This document shows positions 20,700-30,500 of a stretch of 64,000 nt of DNA, piece by piece; position 1 is the stretch's first letter, and every line of letters begins with the position of its first letter. The notes beneath the pieces were generated by a model. It was not told the origin of the DNA and did not search any database. It worked only from the letters and a program-made list of their open reading frames with translations. A program made the position numbers and the translations under genes. Source of the DNA: Candidatus Anaerostipes excrementavium (GTDB lineage Bacteria; Bacillota; Clostridia; Lachnospirales; Lachnospiraceae); contig DXEM01000032.1 in assembly GCA_019114985.1 (NCBI GenBank), positions 62,001-126,000 of the forward strand. Direction: 5' to 3'.

Positions 20700-21718
20700 A
20701 CGGTAACTCCTTTTTCTCCATTCTCGATCTCACCGACAACATAGGCTGTTTCTCCGGCTTCCTTTAACGCTTCCAATGCCGCATCCACATCTTTGCTGTC
20801 CACAGCTATCATCATTCCGATTCCCATGTTGTAGGTGTTGTACATCATCTTCTCTTCGATATCTCCGGTCTTTGCCAGAAGCTTAAAGATGGCAGGCACT
20901 TCATAAGCATCTTTATGAACAACCGCGCGAATTCCATCCGGAAGCATCCTAGGAATATTTTCATAAAATCCCCCGCCAGTAATATGGCTGCATCCTTTGA
21001 TCGTGATTCCGGCATTTTTCACTGATTTTAACGCCTTAACATAGATCTTTGTAGGAGTTAAGAGTGCTTCTCCCAATGTGCTTCCCAGTTCATCATAGTA
21101 TGTATTCAATGATTCTTCTGTCATATCGAAAACTTTTCTTACAAGAGAATACCCGTTGCTGTGGATTCCGGAAGATGCAATTCCAATCAGCACATCTCCT
21201 TCTTTGAGATCCTTTCCGGTGATCAAATCTTTCTCATCGACCACTCCTACCGCAAAACCAGCCAAATCATATTCATCTTCCGGATAGAATCCCGGCATCT
21301 CAGCTGTCTCACCGCCGATCAATGCGGCTTCTGACTGTCTGCATCCATCGGCTACCCCGCTTACGATTGCAGCGATTTTTTCCGGGAAGTTTTTGCCGCA
21401 GGCAATATAATCCAGGAAGAACAGCGGCTCTCCTCCTGCGCACGCAATATCATTCACGCACATTGCGACACAGTCGATTCCGATTGTATCATGCTTGTCC
21501 ATCAAAAATGCAAGTTTTAACTTTGTTCCAACACCGTCTGTTCCGGAAACCAAAGTCGGATTCTCCATATCTTTGAACTTCTTCATTGAAAATGCTCCGG
21601 AAAATCCTCCGATGTTTGTCAGGACTTCCTCTCTCATTGTTGACTGAACATGTTTCTTCATCAACTCGACAGATTTGTATCCTGCCTCGATGTCTACTCC
21701 TGCTTTTTTGTAATCCAT
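20693..21718 (-). CDS. purM: Phosphoribosylformylglycinamidine cyclo-ligase
   Basis: 341 aa; [21 protein letters not shown]..., [12 protein letters not shown]. Confidence 0.96.
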   Translation of the reverse strand: MDYKKAGVDIEAGYKSVELMKKHVQSTMREEVLTNIGGFSGAFSMKKFKDMENPTLVSGTDGVGTKLKLAFLMDKHDTIGIDCVAMCVNDIACAGGEPLFFLDYIACGKNFPEKIAAIVSGVADGCRQSEAALIGGETAEMPGFYPEDEYDLAGFAVGVVDEKDLITGKDLKEGDVLIGIASSGIHSNGYSLVRKVFDMTEESLNTYYDELGSTLGEALLTPTKIYVKALKSVKNAGITIKGCSHITGGGFYENIPRMLPDGIRAVVHKDAYEVPAIFKLLAKTGDIEEKMMYNTYNMGIGMMIAVDSKDVDAALEALKEAGETAYVVGEIENGEKGVTVC

Positions 21719-21782
21719 TTGTTATAATCCTCCTAAATGATCTGAAATAATGGTCGTTTTCTAACTGCCGGGACAGCTGACT

Positions 21783-22286
21783 TTACTCGTAGTTTTTGTA
21801 TCCAACCTGATCGAGTTTCTCTGCTTTTGCAACAACAGACTGTTTCATCGTCTCACTGTAGTCTTTTAACTTTTTCAGCAGTTCCGGATCTGAAGCAGCC
21901 AGAATCTTCGCTGCAAGAATACCGGCATTCTGTCCTCCGTTGATTGCCACGGTAGCGACCGGGATTCCGGAAGGCATCTGAACGATAGAATATAAAGAAT
22001 CCACTCCGCCAAGGTCAGAAGTCTTCATTGGAATTCCAATGACCGGCATAGGGAAGAGGGCCGCACACATTCCAGGAAGATGCGCTGCTTTTCCTGCGCC
22101 TGCAATGATAACCTTTACGCCTCGATCTTCGGCTCCTTTTGCCCACTCAAAGAATATATCCGGTTCACGATGAGCGGAGATGATCGTCATCTCGAAATCA
22201 ATTCCCATCTCCTCTAAAAACTCTGCTGCCTTTTTCATGATCGGCATATCAGAATCGCTGCCCATAACAATTGCTACTTTTGCCAT
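21783..22286 (-). CDS. purE: 5-(carboxyamino)imidazole ribonucleotide mutase
   Basis: MAKVAIVMGSDSDMPIMKKAAEFLEEMGI..., ISAHREPD; start chosen internal to the 22319 ORF start. Confidence 0.95.
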   Translation of the reverse strand: MAKVAIVMGSDSDMPIMKKAAEFLEEMGIDFEMTIISAHREPDIFFEWAKGAEDRGVKVIIAGAGKAAHLPGMCAALFPMPVIGIPMKTSDLGGVDSLYSIVQMPSGIPVATVAINGGQNAGILAAKILAASDPELLKKLKDYSETMKQSVVAKAEKLDQVGYKNYE

Positions 22287-22326
22287 TTTACTTTCTCCTT
22301 TTTCCTTTCGGTATATCATTTTTCTT

Positions 22327-24360
22327 CTATTTCTTCATTTTACTAAGTTGACGGATTTCCGTCAATGGTTCATTCAGTGTTTCCGTTCCCGGAAGTACGA
22401 ATCTTCCGTCTTGAATGATCGTAACTTCCTTTCCGCCTAACTCAAAAGCGGTAATCGATTCCAATTCTTCATAAGGAATCGTGATATCTGTATGACACTG
22501 GAAGTACTCTCCTTCTCTGGAACATTCATTGTGCTTGGCAGAAATCTCTTTTCCATCCGGATTGTAGACTTTGACGTCCTCGCTATGGCTGTAACAGGTA
22601 TCTCCCACCGCAAAATGCGGTCCCATCTTTTCTACGATCAAAATCGGAAGCTGATATAAAATATCATATTTCTTTGCCATGGCATACGCTGTGGTGTTGG
22701 TTCCAATGGCAAACTCACCCATTGGAAGACTATCTCGATTGTACAGAATATTTTCTTTGACCAATGCCTGATTTGCTTCTTTCTCTTCGAAATTGCCGCA
22801 GGTATAGGAAGAAATCTTTCCATCTTTAAACGTCATTTTCAGATCTATGAACTTCAAATCTCTTAAATAGACTTCTCCCACATGAAGAACTCCATTGGTT
22901 CCGGTAAGTTTCGGAGAAGTAAACACTTCGCCTACCGGAATATTGACATCTGCCAGACAATTCTCGAAATTCGTCTGACATTCCGGATCATCCATCTCAT
23001 GCATTGCTACATAAAGATCTGTCTGATTCTCTCCGGCTCCTTTGATGTGAACTTCGACTGCCCGATCCAAAGCATCGATCAGCTTCTGCTGGATCTCGCG
23101 GTATTTCTTCTGATCCAGAGTATTGACCTTGACGACTTCCTCAAAAATCTCTTCAAATTGTTCCCCGATCTCAGGAATCGGGTAAGCAATGATCGTAAAG
23201 CTTCTCTGATCCGGCCGGATATATTCATTCACAATCTCTGAGGAACGAGCCTGAAATTCCACAGACAATTCCTGCTGCCGGTCAGACAATTTGAGATTGG
23301 CTTCCTTATTCTCTGGCAAAAACGGCAGCTCCCCAAATGTCTCCATATAAGCTGGGCCTGCCAGCACCTCGGCTTCTTCCTTCCATCTCTCATAAGAATT
23401 ACGGTAACACTCCAATTTATGCTTCATAAAACGATTATCAAAATAAAGAGCCTGATCGTATCGATGGTCGTATTCGTATTGTGGATTCGGACTCGTTGAA
23501 ATATAGCCGACTTTGTTTAATCCTTTCGTAAGACTTCCATGTCCCCATCGATATATGATCGGTTCCAGACCAATCTCTGCAAACTGGATAATCGCTTCTT
23601 TGATGATTGGTTCAAAACCAATCGTATAGCGGATGTTAACGGTACGTTTCCCGCTCATATCAATCCGATTCACAATAAATCCTTCATGAAATCCTTCCAC
23701 GTAAGTCTTCGCAATCGCCTGGATCTTTTCCTGCGGAAGGCTGTTCAAGTATTTCAAGGTGCGAATCTCATTTTCAGAAATATATTCTCCATATTGATAC
23801 AAAGAATCTTCATTATTCCAATCAGAATCCATCACAATACGGACAGCAAAGTCCAAAGAAGGATCCAGCTGTTCCCGAATCCGATATTCATAGACATCAC
23901 TGCTGTAATCTCTCATATGATCAAAAATAATTTTCCGAATCTTTTCCGGATTTACATCTTCCTCCATAAAACTTTGGAAAATTTCCAGAAACAGCTCATT
24001 TAAAATCACCAGGTCAAACAGCCGTCCCTCGATGGCATATGGAAATCCGCTGCGCATCTCCGTGTAGAGAAAACTTAGGATACGTCCATATTCTATCCCG
24101 AATCTTTCCACACAATATGCCGGATTGCCATAGCTTGTCCCATAAGCTTCCGGACGAATCGCCTGATACCATTCTTCATTCCATTTCTTTAATTGATCCA
24201 ACGATTTCTGCCGAACATCGCAGATCCCGTTCAGGTACTGCATCATCTGCGCCGTTTCCCAAAAGAACTCTGAAAACGTTCCTGCCTCTTTGCTGCAGTC
24301 ACAAACCCGTAAAAGGCCTTCTCGATTTAACTCATGTCTTTCCTGTAGAACTCCACTCAC
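22327..24360 (-). CDS. Aminopeptidase (M29-like)
   Basis: 677 aa; GTNTTAYAMAKKYDI...LPILIVEKMGPHFAVGDTCYSHSED and ...CQTNFENCLADVNIPVGEVFTSPKLTGTNGVLHV. Confidence 0.75.
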   Translation of the reverse strand: MSGVLQERHELNREGLLRVCDCSKEAGTFSEFFWETAQMMQYLNGICDVRQKSLDQLKKWNEEWYQAIRPEAYGTSYGNPAYCVERFGIEYGRILSFLYTEMRSGFPYAIEGRLFDLVILNELFLEIFQSFMEEDVNPEKIRKIIFDHMRDYSSDVYEYRIREQLDPSLDFAVRIVMDSDWNNEDSLYQYGEYISENEIRTLKYLNSLPQEKIQAIAKTYVEGFHEGFIVNRIDMSGKRTVNIRYTIGFEPIIKEAIIQFAEIGLEPIIYRWGHGSLTKGLNKVGYISTSPNPQYEYDHRYDQALYFDNRFMKHKLECYRNSYERWKEEAEVLAGPAYMETFGELPFLPENKEANLKLSDRQQELSVEFQARSSEIVNEYIRPDQRSFTIIAYPIPEIGEQFEEIFEEVVKVNTLDQKKYREIQQKLIDALDRAVEVHIKGAGENQTDLYVAMHEMDDPECQTNFENCLADVNIPVGEVFTSPKLTGTNGVLHVGEVYLRDLKFIDLKMTFKDGKISSYTCGNFEEKEANQALVKENILYNRDSLPMGEFAIGTNTTAYAMAKKYDILYQLPILIVEKMGPHFAVGDTCYSHSEDVKVYNPDGKEISAKHNECSREGEYFQCHTDITIPYEELESITAFELGGKEVTIIQDGRFVLPGTETLNEPLTEIRQLSKMKK

Positions 24361-24366
24361 AATGAT

Positions 24367-24954
24367 CTAACTCCTTTGGATTTTTCCTTTTTCTATATTT
24401 TTGTCAAAAACCTGCTGTAAATATTCCCATATTTGCTTGGAACCTTTTTTTACATGATCATTTTGCTTACGAACCTGCTCTTCTGTAATTCCATGTTCTT
24501 CCCATGCTTTTCCATCCGTCGCATCATTTAACAAGATTGGCTGCAGACGATCCAGAGATGCGGCAAATCGCGCTTCCGGCGTCTGCTTATCCTCAAACTC
24601 CCTCCAAAGGGCATAAAACTCCTGCCCCTGATCTTCCGGAAGCATATGAAACAGACGATCGGCTGCTTTCTCCTCCCGAGCTGCTTTGGTTTTCGCTCCT
24701 TCTTCATCATAAAGATAGGTATCCCCTGCATCAATCTCCACCAGATCATGAAGCAGTGCCATCTTTACAACCTTTAAAACATCGATTTCTTCATTTGCAT
24801 ACTCGGAAAGGAGCACCGCCATCATTGCAAAATGCCAGGCATGCTCCGCATCATTTTCTTTTCGATCCCCGGCAGATACATACGTCTGACGGGTAATTTC
24901 TTTTAATTTATCAATCTCAACAATAAACTCTATCTGCTGTTCCAGCCTTGTCAT
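24367..24954 (-). CDS. HD-domain hydrolase (YfbR-like nucleotidase)
   Basis: 195 aa; H...HAWHFAMMAVLL...KMALLHDLVEIDAGDT metal-binding HD motif. Confidence 0.85.
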   Translation of the reverse strand: MTRLEQQIEFIVEIDKLKEITRQTYVSAGDRKENDAEHAWHFAMMAVLLSEYANEEIDVLKVVKMALLHDLVEIDAGDTYLYDEEGAKTKAAREEKAADRLFHMLPEDQGQEFYALWREFEDKQTPEARFAASLDRLQPILLNDATDGKAWEEHGITEEQVRKQNDHVKKGSKQIWEYLQQVFDKNIEKGKIQRS

Positions 24955-24984
24955 ATGCTTCTCCTAACTATCCTATCTCCATGA

Positions 24985-25314
24985 TTATCCGATGAGTCCC
25001 ATGATCAGAACAATCACTGAGAATAATAAAACAATTCCATTTGCCGCACAGCCGACGATCTTCCATGCCTCCGCTGCTGCTGCATCTTCCAGACTCTTTA
25101 CTGCCAAATACATGCCAATCGCCCCAGCGGCAAAAAGTCCCCAGCCGGCAAGTCCAATCAAAACAGATCCTTGTCCGAAAGCTTGGGAGGAACCATAAAT
25201 CAACAAAAGATATCCGACAATCCCGGTTATGCCCAACACACCGGAAATAACTGAATTTTCGGAGACCACTTGATCTGACGGGCGATGTGCATATGTTTTT
25301 TTATTTTTCCTCAT
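24985..25314 (-). CDS. Small integral membrane protein (DUF6142-like)
   Basis: MRKNKKTYAHRPSDQVVSENSVISGVLGITGIVGYLLLIY...; three hydrophobic segments. Confidence 0.55.
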   Translation of the reverse strand: MRKNKKTYAHRPSDQVVSENSVISGVLGITGIVGYLLLIYGSSQAFGQGSVLIGLAGWGLFAAGAIGMYLAVKSLEDAAAAEAWKIVGCAANGIVLLFSVIVLIMGLIG

Positions 25315-25337
25315 AGTTTTCCTTCTTTCCAAATGCA

Positions 25338-25817
25338 TTATTTCTTCTTGCATTTCCACCGATCATAAGTGCGATATCCTTTCAGCGAAATTCTATACGC
25401 AATGTATCCAATCGCTCCTCCAACAGTATTCAGGAGCAGATCATCCACATCAAAAACGCCCACTTTCATAAAAAGCTGGCAGGACTCTATAACCAAACTG
25501 AAAATAAACGTAGAAAAAACAGTAGCAATCCATCCTCTGCCATTTTTCGCAATGATCGGCAGCATGAAACCAAAAGGACTGAATGCGAAAATATTGCCGA
25601 ATAGATTTGTCAGTACTGCTTCGAAAGACAGAAGATGCCGATAATTCCAGAACCTTTGGATCTCCTTAAACAGAACTAAATTAACATGGGAGGTCTGATA
25701 TCCAGTCTCCCTCCCATATCTTTCGCTCAGCAGTACAAAATAAAATATAATAATGATGTATAAATAGAAAAATACTTTTACTCCAAAACGAACTGCTTTT
25801 TTCTTGTTCACTGTCAC
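25338..25817 (-). CDS. VanZ family protein
   Basis: 159 aa; HVNLVLFKEI...NLFGNIFAFSPFGFMLPII...FSLVIESCQLFMKVGVFDVDDLLLNTVGGAIGY. Confidence 0.88.
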   Translation of the reverse strand: MTVNKKKAVRFGVKVFFYLYIIIIFYFVLLSERYGRETGYQTSHVNLVLFKEIQRFWNYRHLLSFEAVLTNLFGNIFAFSPFGFMLPIIAKNGRGWIATVFSTFIFSLVIESCQLFMKVGVFDVDDLLLNTVGGAIGYIAYRISLKGYRTYDRWKCKKK

Positions 25818-25829
25818 AAAAACCCATCC

Positions 25830-26507
25830 TTAATGTTTTACACCATATTTTTCATAATATGCGTCGATGGCTGCTTTTAATGTATCATCAATGATAATTT
25901 TTCCTCGATACGGTTTATTGTACAGATGTTCTACCACTTCTTCCATTGTTACGATTGCGGTAGTCTCCAATCCGTACTTCTCATGGATCTCATCCAGGGC
26001 GCTCTTCTCTCCCTGTCCTCGTTCCATGCGGTCTACGGACACAACCAATCCGAGAACATCCACATCTCCCTGTGCCTTTACGATCGGAAGTGTCTCCTGG
26101 ATGGATGTTCCGGCTGTTGTCACGTCTTCGATAATGACAACCTTATCTCCGTCTTCAATCGGACTTCCCAACAGAATTCCTTTGTCTCCATGGTCTTTTA
26201 CTTCTTTTCGGTTGGCACAATATCTGATATCTTTGTCATATTTTTCAGAAATTGCGATAGACGCAGCAACGCTTAACGGAATTCCCTTATATGCCGGTCC
26301 GAATAATACGTCAAAATCGAATCCAAACTTAGATTCAATGGCCTTTGCATAATATTCACCTAATCTGCGAAGCTGTGATCCGGTGCGGTAAAATCCCGTA
26401 TTGACAAAAAATGGCGTATTTCTTCCGCTCTTTGTTACAAAATCTCCGAATTTCAAAACGTTGCAGTCAATCATAAATTCAATAAATTCTTTTTTATACT
26501 GTTCCAT
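25830..26507 (-). CDS. pyrE: Orotate phosphoribosyltransferase
   Basis: MEQYKKEFIEFMIDCNVLKFGDFVTKSGRNTPFFVNTG...KVVIIEDVTTAGTSIQE PRPP motif; start chosen at 26507. Confidence 0.95.
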   Translation of the reverse strand: MEQYKKEFIEFMIDCNVLKFGDFVTKSGRNTPFFVNTGFYRTGSQLRRLGEYYAKAIESKFGFDFDVLFGPAYKGIPLSVAASIAISEKYDKDIRYCANRKEVKDHGDKGILLGSPIEDGDKVVIIEDVTTAGTSIQETLPIVKAQGDVDVLGLVVSVDRMERGQGEKSALDEIHEKYGLETTAIVTMEEVVEHLYNKPYRGKIIIDDTLKAAIDAYYEKYGVKH

Positions 26508-26649
26508 ATCTATCAAACCTCCGTAATTATGGGCGATCTGCCCTTGATTCTTTTTTTCCTTTTTAATTCTACCACAATTATTCCATGACTTACAAGTCCT
26601 CTTCTGTATCAAGAAACTCTAAAGAAAATAAGTCATGCTTATACATATT

Positions 26650-26842
26650 TTGCTAATCCCCTGCTATTAAATATCTCCCGCATCTTTATAATGAAAACCC
26701 TGTTCTTTTTTACAAAAAAAGACTCTCTATGAGAACCGTCGTATAATTCCCACAGAAAACTTCCAAAACTTTACTTTACCAAGCTTTTGCTTCCATATCC
26801 TCTATCTGATTTTATCTTATCATTTAAAAAGTATGATTTCAA
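26650..26842 (-). repeat. Deleted copy of the Rpn gene flanks (promoter side + stop codon/terminator side, no CDS)
   Basis: 26650-26787 aligns by eye with 1740-1857 and 26788-26842 aligns without gaps with 2779-2833 (about 43/55 identities by hand count); the Rpn CDS between is absent. Confidence 0.8.
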
Positions 26843-26893
26843 GATAACAAACCTTGAGTTTCCGCAAGGATCTATGTTTATTAAAAAAAATAA

Positions 26894-26926
26894 GAAAGCC
26901 GACTTCTCCTTCATTTCCCGGCTTTC
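26894..26926 (-). terminator. Terminator of the decarboxylase operon
   Basis: GAAAGCCG-N17-CGGCTTTC followed on the minus strand by TTATTTTTTTTAA. Confidence 0.7.
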
Positions 26927-26945
26927 TCATTTTTCAAAAGATTTC

Positions 26946-27317
26946 TCATAGCAGATGAACCATCTCTTTTACTGCCTGTTTCACTTCTTTTATTTGTTCC
27001 TTCGTTATGTGATCCATATGAAATCCCCCGCAGCATACCGTTACCGCATTTTCCTTTGCTGCTGTCTGTTCTGCCAAATACCGGCATAAAACTTCATCTT
27101 TATGTCCGGTCACATTTAAAACAGAAGAGGTACTGCTTCTCTTCCCATTTTCTTCCAGAGAAGGTCTTGGAACTGCCAAAACTACACATCCAATGTGAGG
27201 CTTTTCTCCACCTTGTATAGTAATTTCATAATCTTCTCCAATCCTGCTGATTTTTACTGTCAGCTTTGCAAAGGATAGTTCTTTTTCGATCACTTTTTCT
27301 TCTATAGTCCTTCCCAT
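26946..27317 (-). CDS. LpdD-like prenylated-flavin-associated protein / gallate decarboxylase subunit D
   Basis: 123 aa; position immediately after ubiX; KPHIGCVVLAVPRPSLEENGKRSSTSSVLNVTGHKDEVLCRYLAEQ resembles LpdD. Confidence 0.6.
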   Translation of the reverse strand: MGRTIEEKVIEKELSFAKLTVKISRIGEDYEITIQGGEKPHIGCVVLAVPRPSLEENGKRSSTSSVLNVTGHKDEVLCRYLAEQTAAKENAVTVCCGGFHMDHITKEQIKEVKQAVKEMVHLL

Positions 27318-27874
27318 CTCTGATACCTTTCCGCTTCTATGCCAAATGGTTCCAATAGTTTTGCTGCAATATGATATACCATGTCTTCGATTTTTTCCGG
27401 ACGATGATAAAAGGTCATCATTGGCGGAATGATACGGACTCCCGGTACTCTGGACAATTCTTCAAGGTTTTTAAGATGAATCGGACTAAGCGGCGTTTCT
27501 CTAACTGCAAGAACCAATGTCCGCTGCTCCTTAATCGTCACATCCGCCGCACGCAAGATCAGATTATCCGTATAACCGCTGCATATCCCTGCTGCTGTTT
27601 TCATGCTGCATGGCACAATCAACATTCCATTTGCTTTGTAAGATCCGCTGGCAGGACCGGCGCCAATCTGCTCTGGCGCGAATACTTCATCTGCAAGTGA
27701 TTCGATCTGTTCTTTTTTGTCATTTGTTTCATGCTCCAGAGTCAGCACAGCACTTTTGCTCATAATTAATACAGACTCATATTCCGATTCTTTTTTTATG
27801 ATTTTTAAACATTCTGTCAGAATCGGCATACCACTAGCTCCAGTCGCTCCTACGATGATTTTTTTCTTTTTCAT
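27302..27874 (-). CDS. UbiX family flavin prenyltransferase
   Basis: 190 aa; KKIIVGATGASGMPILTECLKII..., LIVPCSMKTAAGICSGYTDNLILRAADVTIKEQRTLVLAVRETPLSPIHLKNL. Confidence 0.93.
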   Translation of the reverse strand: MKKKKIIVGATGASGMPILTECLKIIKKESEYESVLIMSKSAVLTLEHETNDKKEQIESLADEVFAPEQIGAGPASGSYKANGMLIVPCSMKTAAGICSGYTDNLILRAADVTIKEQRTLVLAVRETPLSPIHLKNLEELSRVPGVRIIPPMMTFYHRPEKIEDMVYHIAAKLLEPFGIEAERYQRWEGL

Positions 27875-27893
27875 ACACGGATTTCCTTTCTTT

Positions 27894-29366
27894 TTATCTT
27901 GCGTTTCGTGTCCATTTATCTGGATCTACCTCCATAAATCTTGCTCTCTCAAATCGTTTTTTCTGATCAAAAGGGACAGTACAGTCAAATATCGTTTTAC
28001 AAGCGATTCCATGATCGCGGATACTTGGTGAGCATGACGGATCATTGGATGGATCCAACGGATGACACCTGACACCAGGAATCGTAATAATATCCGCATC
28101 TCCCTGAAATCTAGTATTCATTGCCCAAAGAACATCATTAAGATCGAAACAATCCACGTCCTCATCCACTAGGAAAACATGTTTTAACTCGCTGAAAGCG
28201 GAAAATGCCAGAAGCGCCGCCTGCCGCTGCCGCCCTTCATCGCTGGCTGTTAATTTTTTAAATTGAAGAACTGCCATATATTTTCCGCCTCCAGGAGAAG
28301 CGCAATAAACATTTTGAAGCCTTCCCGGCATCGCTTTTTCCACCATTCCATAAATGCTTGCTTCCGTTGGGATTCCTGCCATGGATACATGTTCTTCACT
28401 TGGTCCAATACAAGTCTGCATGATCGGATCTTTCCTATGAGTCACCGCCGTCACCTTAATCATCCAGCACTGGCTGCTTGCCGGCCCCGTGTAGCCTGGA
28501 AATTCCGGCATCGCATATCCGGTATGACTGTTTTGGTCTTCCTGCACTCTGACATTAGGAATCACTTCGCCTTCAATCACATATTCCGCATTGGCAATGG
28601 CTCTTTCTTTCACCGTCACACAATTACACAATTTTACTGGTTCTCCCCGCAGGGCACCTGCCACCGCAAGCTCATCATATCCCAACGGCGTCGTCGGAGG
28701 CTCAAAACAGGATCCAATTTCTATGGCAGGATCCACACCAATACTGATAGAAATCGGCAGCTTCCGACCTAATTCCTCCGCTCTCTCCGCCATTGCCCCA
28801 ATATGCCTGGCTCCCGGTGTGAAGAAAATTGATAGCTCATCTTTTCCCTGAATACAAAGCCTGTGAATTGTCACATCGCTTTGTCCTGTATCTGGATGAG
28901 ATGCATAACACATACCCAATGTAATATAAGGTCCCGCATCATCCGGAGTATTCGTAGGGGCCGGAACTAACCGATAAAGGTCAAATTCCGGATCAGATGC
29001 TCGATGTATCACTTCCTGACAAGGCGCTGGACCCTCACCAAGTATCGGCGGTATTGGATGATCTACACTCTGATACAGTTTTTTTCCAAGATCTTCTGAT
29101 TTTACATCCAAAAGTGCCGCAACCCTTTTTCGGCTTGCCAGAACACCAATAGCCACTTTTGCGTTTGGATGTCCTTTTACATTATGAAAAATCATAGCTG
29201 GCCCTTCTTTCGTCGGTCTTTTTACCGTACCTCCCGCTCCCACATAACGATACACCCCGGACAACTCTGCTTTAGGTTCCACCTCAACATCTGTCTCAAT
29301 CAACTGCCCTTCCATAGTTCTTAATAATTCTAAGGCACTTCGTAAATCATTTACTTTTCCTTTCAT
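27894..29366 (-). CDS. UbiD family decarboxylase, gallate/protocatechuate decarboxylase-like (LpdC-like)
   Basis: 490 aa; SCFEPPTTPLGYDELAVAGALRGEPVKLCNCVTVKERAIANAEYVIEGEVIPNVRVQEDQNSHTGYAMPEFPGYTG. Confidence 0.9.
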   Translation of the reverse strand: MKGKVNDLRSALELLRTMEGQLIETDVEVEPKAELSGVYRYVGAGGTVKRPTKEGPAMIFHNVKGHPNAKVAIGVLASRKRVAALLDVKSEDLGKKLYQSVDHPIPPILGEGPAPCQEVIHRASDPEFDLYRLVPAPTNTPDDAGPYITLGMCYASHPDTGQSDVTIHRLCIQGKDELSIFFTPGARHIGAMAERAEELGRKLPISISIGVDPAIEIGSCFEPPTTPLGYDELAVAGALRGEPVKLCNCVTVKERAIANAEYVIEGEVIPNVRVQEDQNSHTGYAMPEFPGYTGPASSQCWMIKVTAVTHRKDPIMQTCIGPSEEHVSMAGIPTEASIYGMVEKAMPGRLQNVYCASPGGGKYMAVLQFKKLTASDEGRQRQAALLAFSAFSELKHVFLVDEDVDCFDLNDVLWAMNTRFQGDADIITIPGVRCHPLDPSNDPSCSPSIRDHGIACKTIFDCTVPFDQKKRFERARFMEVDPDKWTRNAR

Positions 29367-29430
29367 TTTTTCTATTCCTTTCTTCCAAAACCTTTTGTTC
29401 TTTTTTTATTTTATCGCTTTCTTCTCTGTA

Positions 29431-29473
29431 GAATCAATTCCATTTATGGTATAATTGATTCCATTCTGGAATC
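29431..29473. promoter_or_regulatory. Candidate LysR operator between ubiD and lysR
   Basis: GAATCAATT-N13-AATTGATTC overlapping GATTCC-N5-GGAATC; TATAAT at 29450-29455. Confidence 0.55.
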
Positions 29474-29503
29474 TTTTTTAATCATCAGCAAAGGAGAGTT
29501 TCA

Positions 29504-30397
29504 ATGAATTTTGATCAATTACAGTACTTTATCGCCGTTGTGGAAAACGACACATTTTTTGACGCCGCCGATACGCTTCATATCTCACAATCTGCATTAT
29601 CCAAACAAATCATGCGTTTAGAGAGAGAATTGGATATTCAACTGTTTGACCGCAGCAAACGAAAAGCCTCTCTTACCAAAGCTGGAAAAACTTTTTTTCC
29701 AGAAGCTGTTTCCCTATATCAGCATTATGAAAATATGCTTTCTAAGATGGAAATCTATCAATCTATCCCCAAATCTCTGCGTATCGGAACCTTGCCAATC
29801 CTTACGCAGTATGAATTGACTCCAATTTTCCGGGCATTTAAAATAAAATATCCAGATCTTTCCATATTATTAGAAGAGGTCGAAGAACCAGATCTTCTTC
29901 GTGGACTCACCAACGGCAAATATGATATAGTGATCGCCCGTGATCACATGATTCCTGCTAAAAAATACAAAACTTATCCGATTGCAGAAGATGAACTCGC
30001 CCTCCTGCTCCCGACAGAACATCCTCTTTCGCAGCAGGACCACTCCGTGTCTTTGGCAGAGCTTTCCAAAGAACGTTTGATCCTTATGAATCCTTATACA
30101 TCTATCTATCAGCTGTGCATGGAGCTTTTTGAAAAATCCGATATAAAACCAAATATTATCCGTACGGCAAGAACAGAATCTATTATCAGCGCCGTATCCG
30201 TCAAAGAAGGAATTAGCCTCCTTCCCAAAAGCAATTTTAAAATATTCCATCATGAAAATATCTCTATTCGTTCTTTGGATCCTCCTGTCACTCTGCCTGT
30301 CGTACTGGCACTGGATCAAAGAAAAAAACTTTCCAAAGCTGCTTCTTTGTTCCTATCTTTCTTTATCAAATCAGTCACAGATTTGACAAGAAAATAG
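29504..30397 (+). CDS. LysR-family transcriptional regulator
   Basis: 297 aa; MNFDQLQYFIAVVENDTFFDAADTLHISQSALSKQIMRLERELDIQLFDRSKRKASLTKAGKTF. Confidence 0.95.
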   Translation: MNFDQLQYFIAVVENDTFFDAADTLHISQSALSKQIMRLERELDIQLFDRSKRKASLTKAGKTFFPEAVSLYQHYENMLSKMEIYQSIPKSLRIGTLPILTQYELTPIFRAFKIKYPDLSILLEEVEEPDLLRGLTNGKYDIVIARDHMIPAKKYKTYPIAEDELALLLPTEHPLSQQDHSVSLAELSKERLILMNPYTSIYQLCMELFEKSDIKPNIIRTARTESIISAVSVKEGISLLPKSNFKIFHHENISIRSLDPPVTLPVVLALDQRKKLSKAASLFLSFFIKSVTDLTRK

Positions 30398-30457
30398 GGA
30401 TTTTTCATAATAAAATAAGAAAAAAGAATCCCATTTGATTCAATGTTATAAAAAACT

Positions 30458-30473
30458 GAATCTTCTGAGATTC
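30458..30473. terminator. Bidirectional terminator between lysR and the CBS gene
   Basis: GAATCT-TCTG-AGATTC with TTTTTTA on the plus side and AGTTTTTTATAA on the minus side. Confidence 0.7.
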
Positions 30474-30500
30474 TTTTTTATTTGAAATCTTATTATATTC

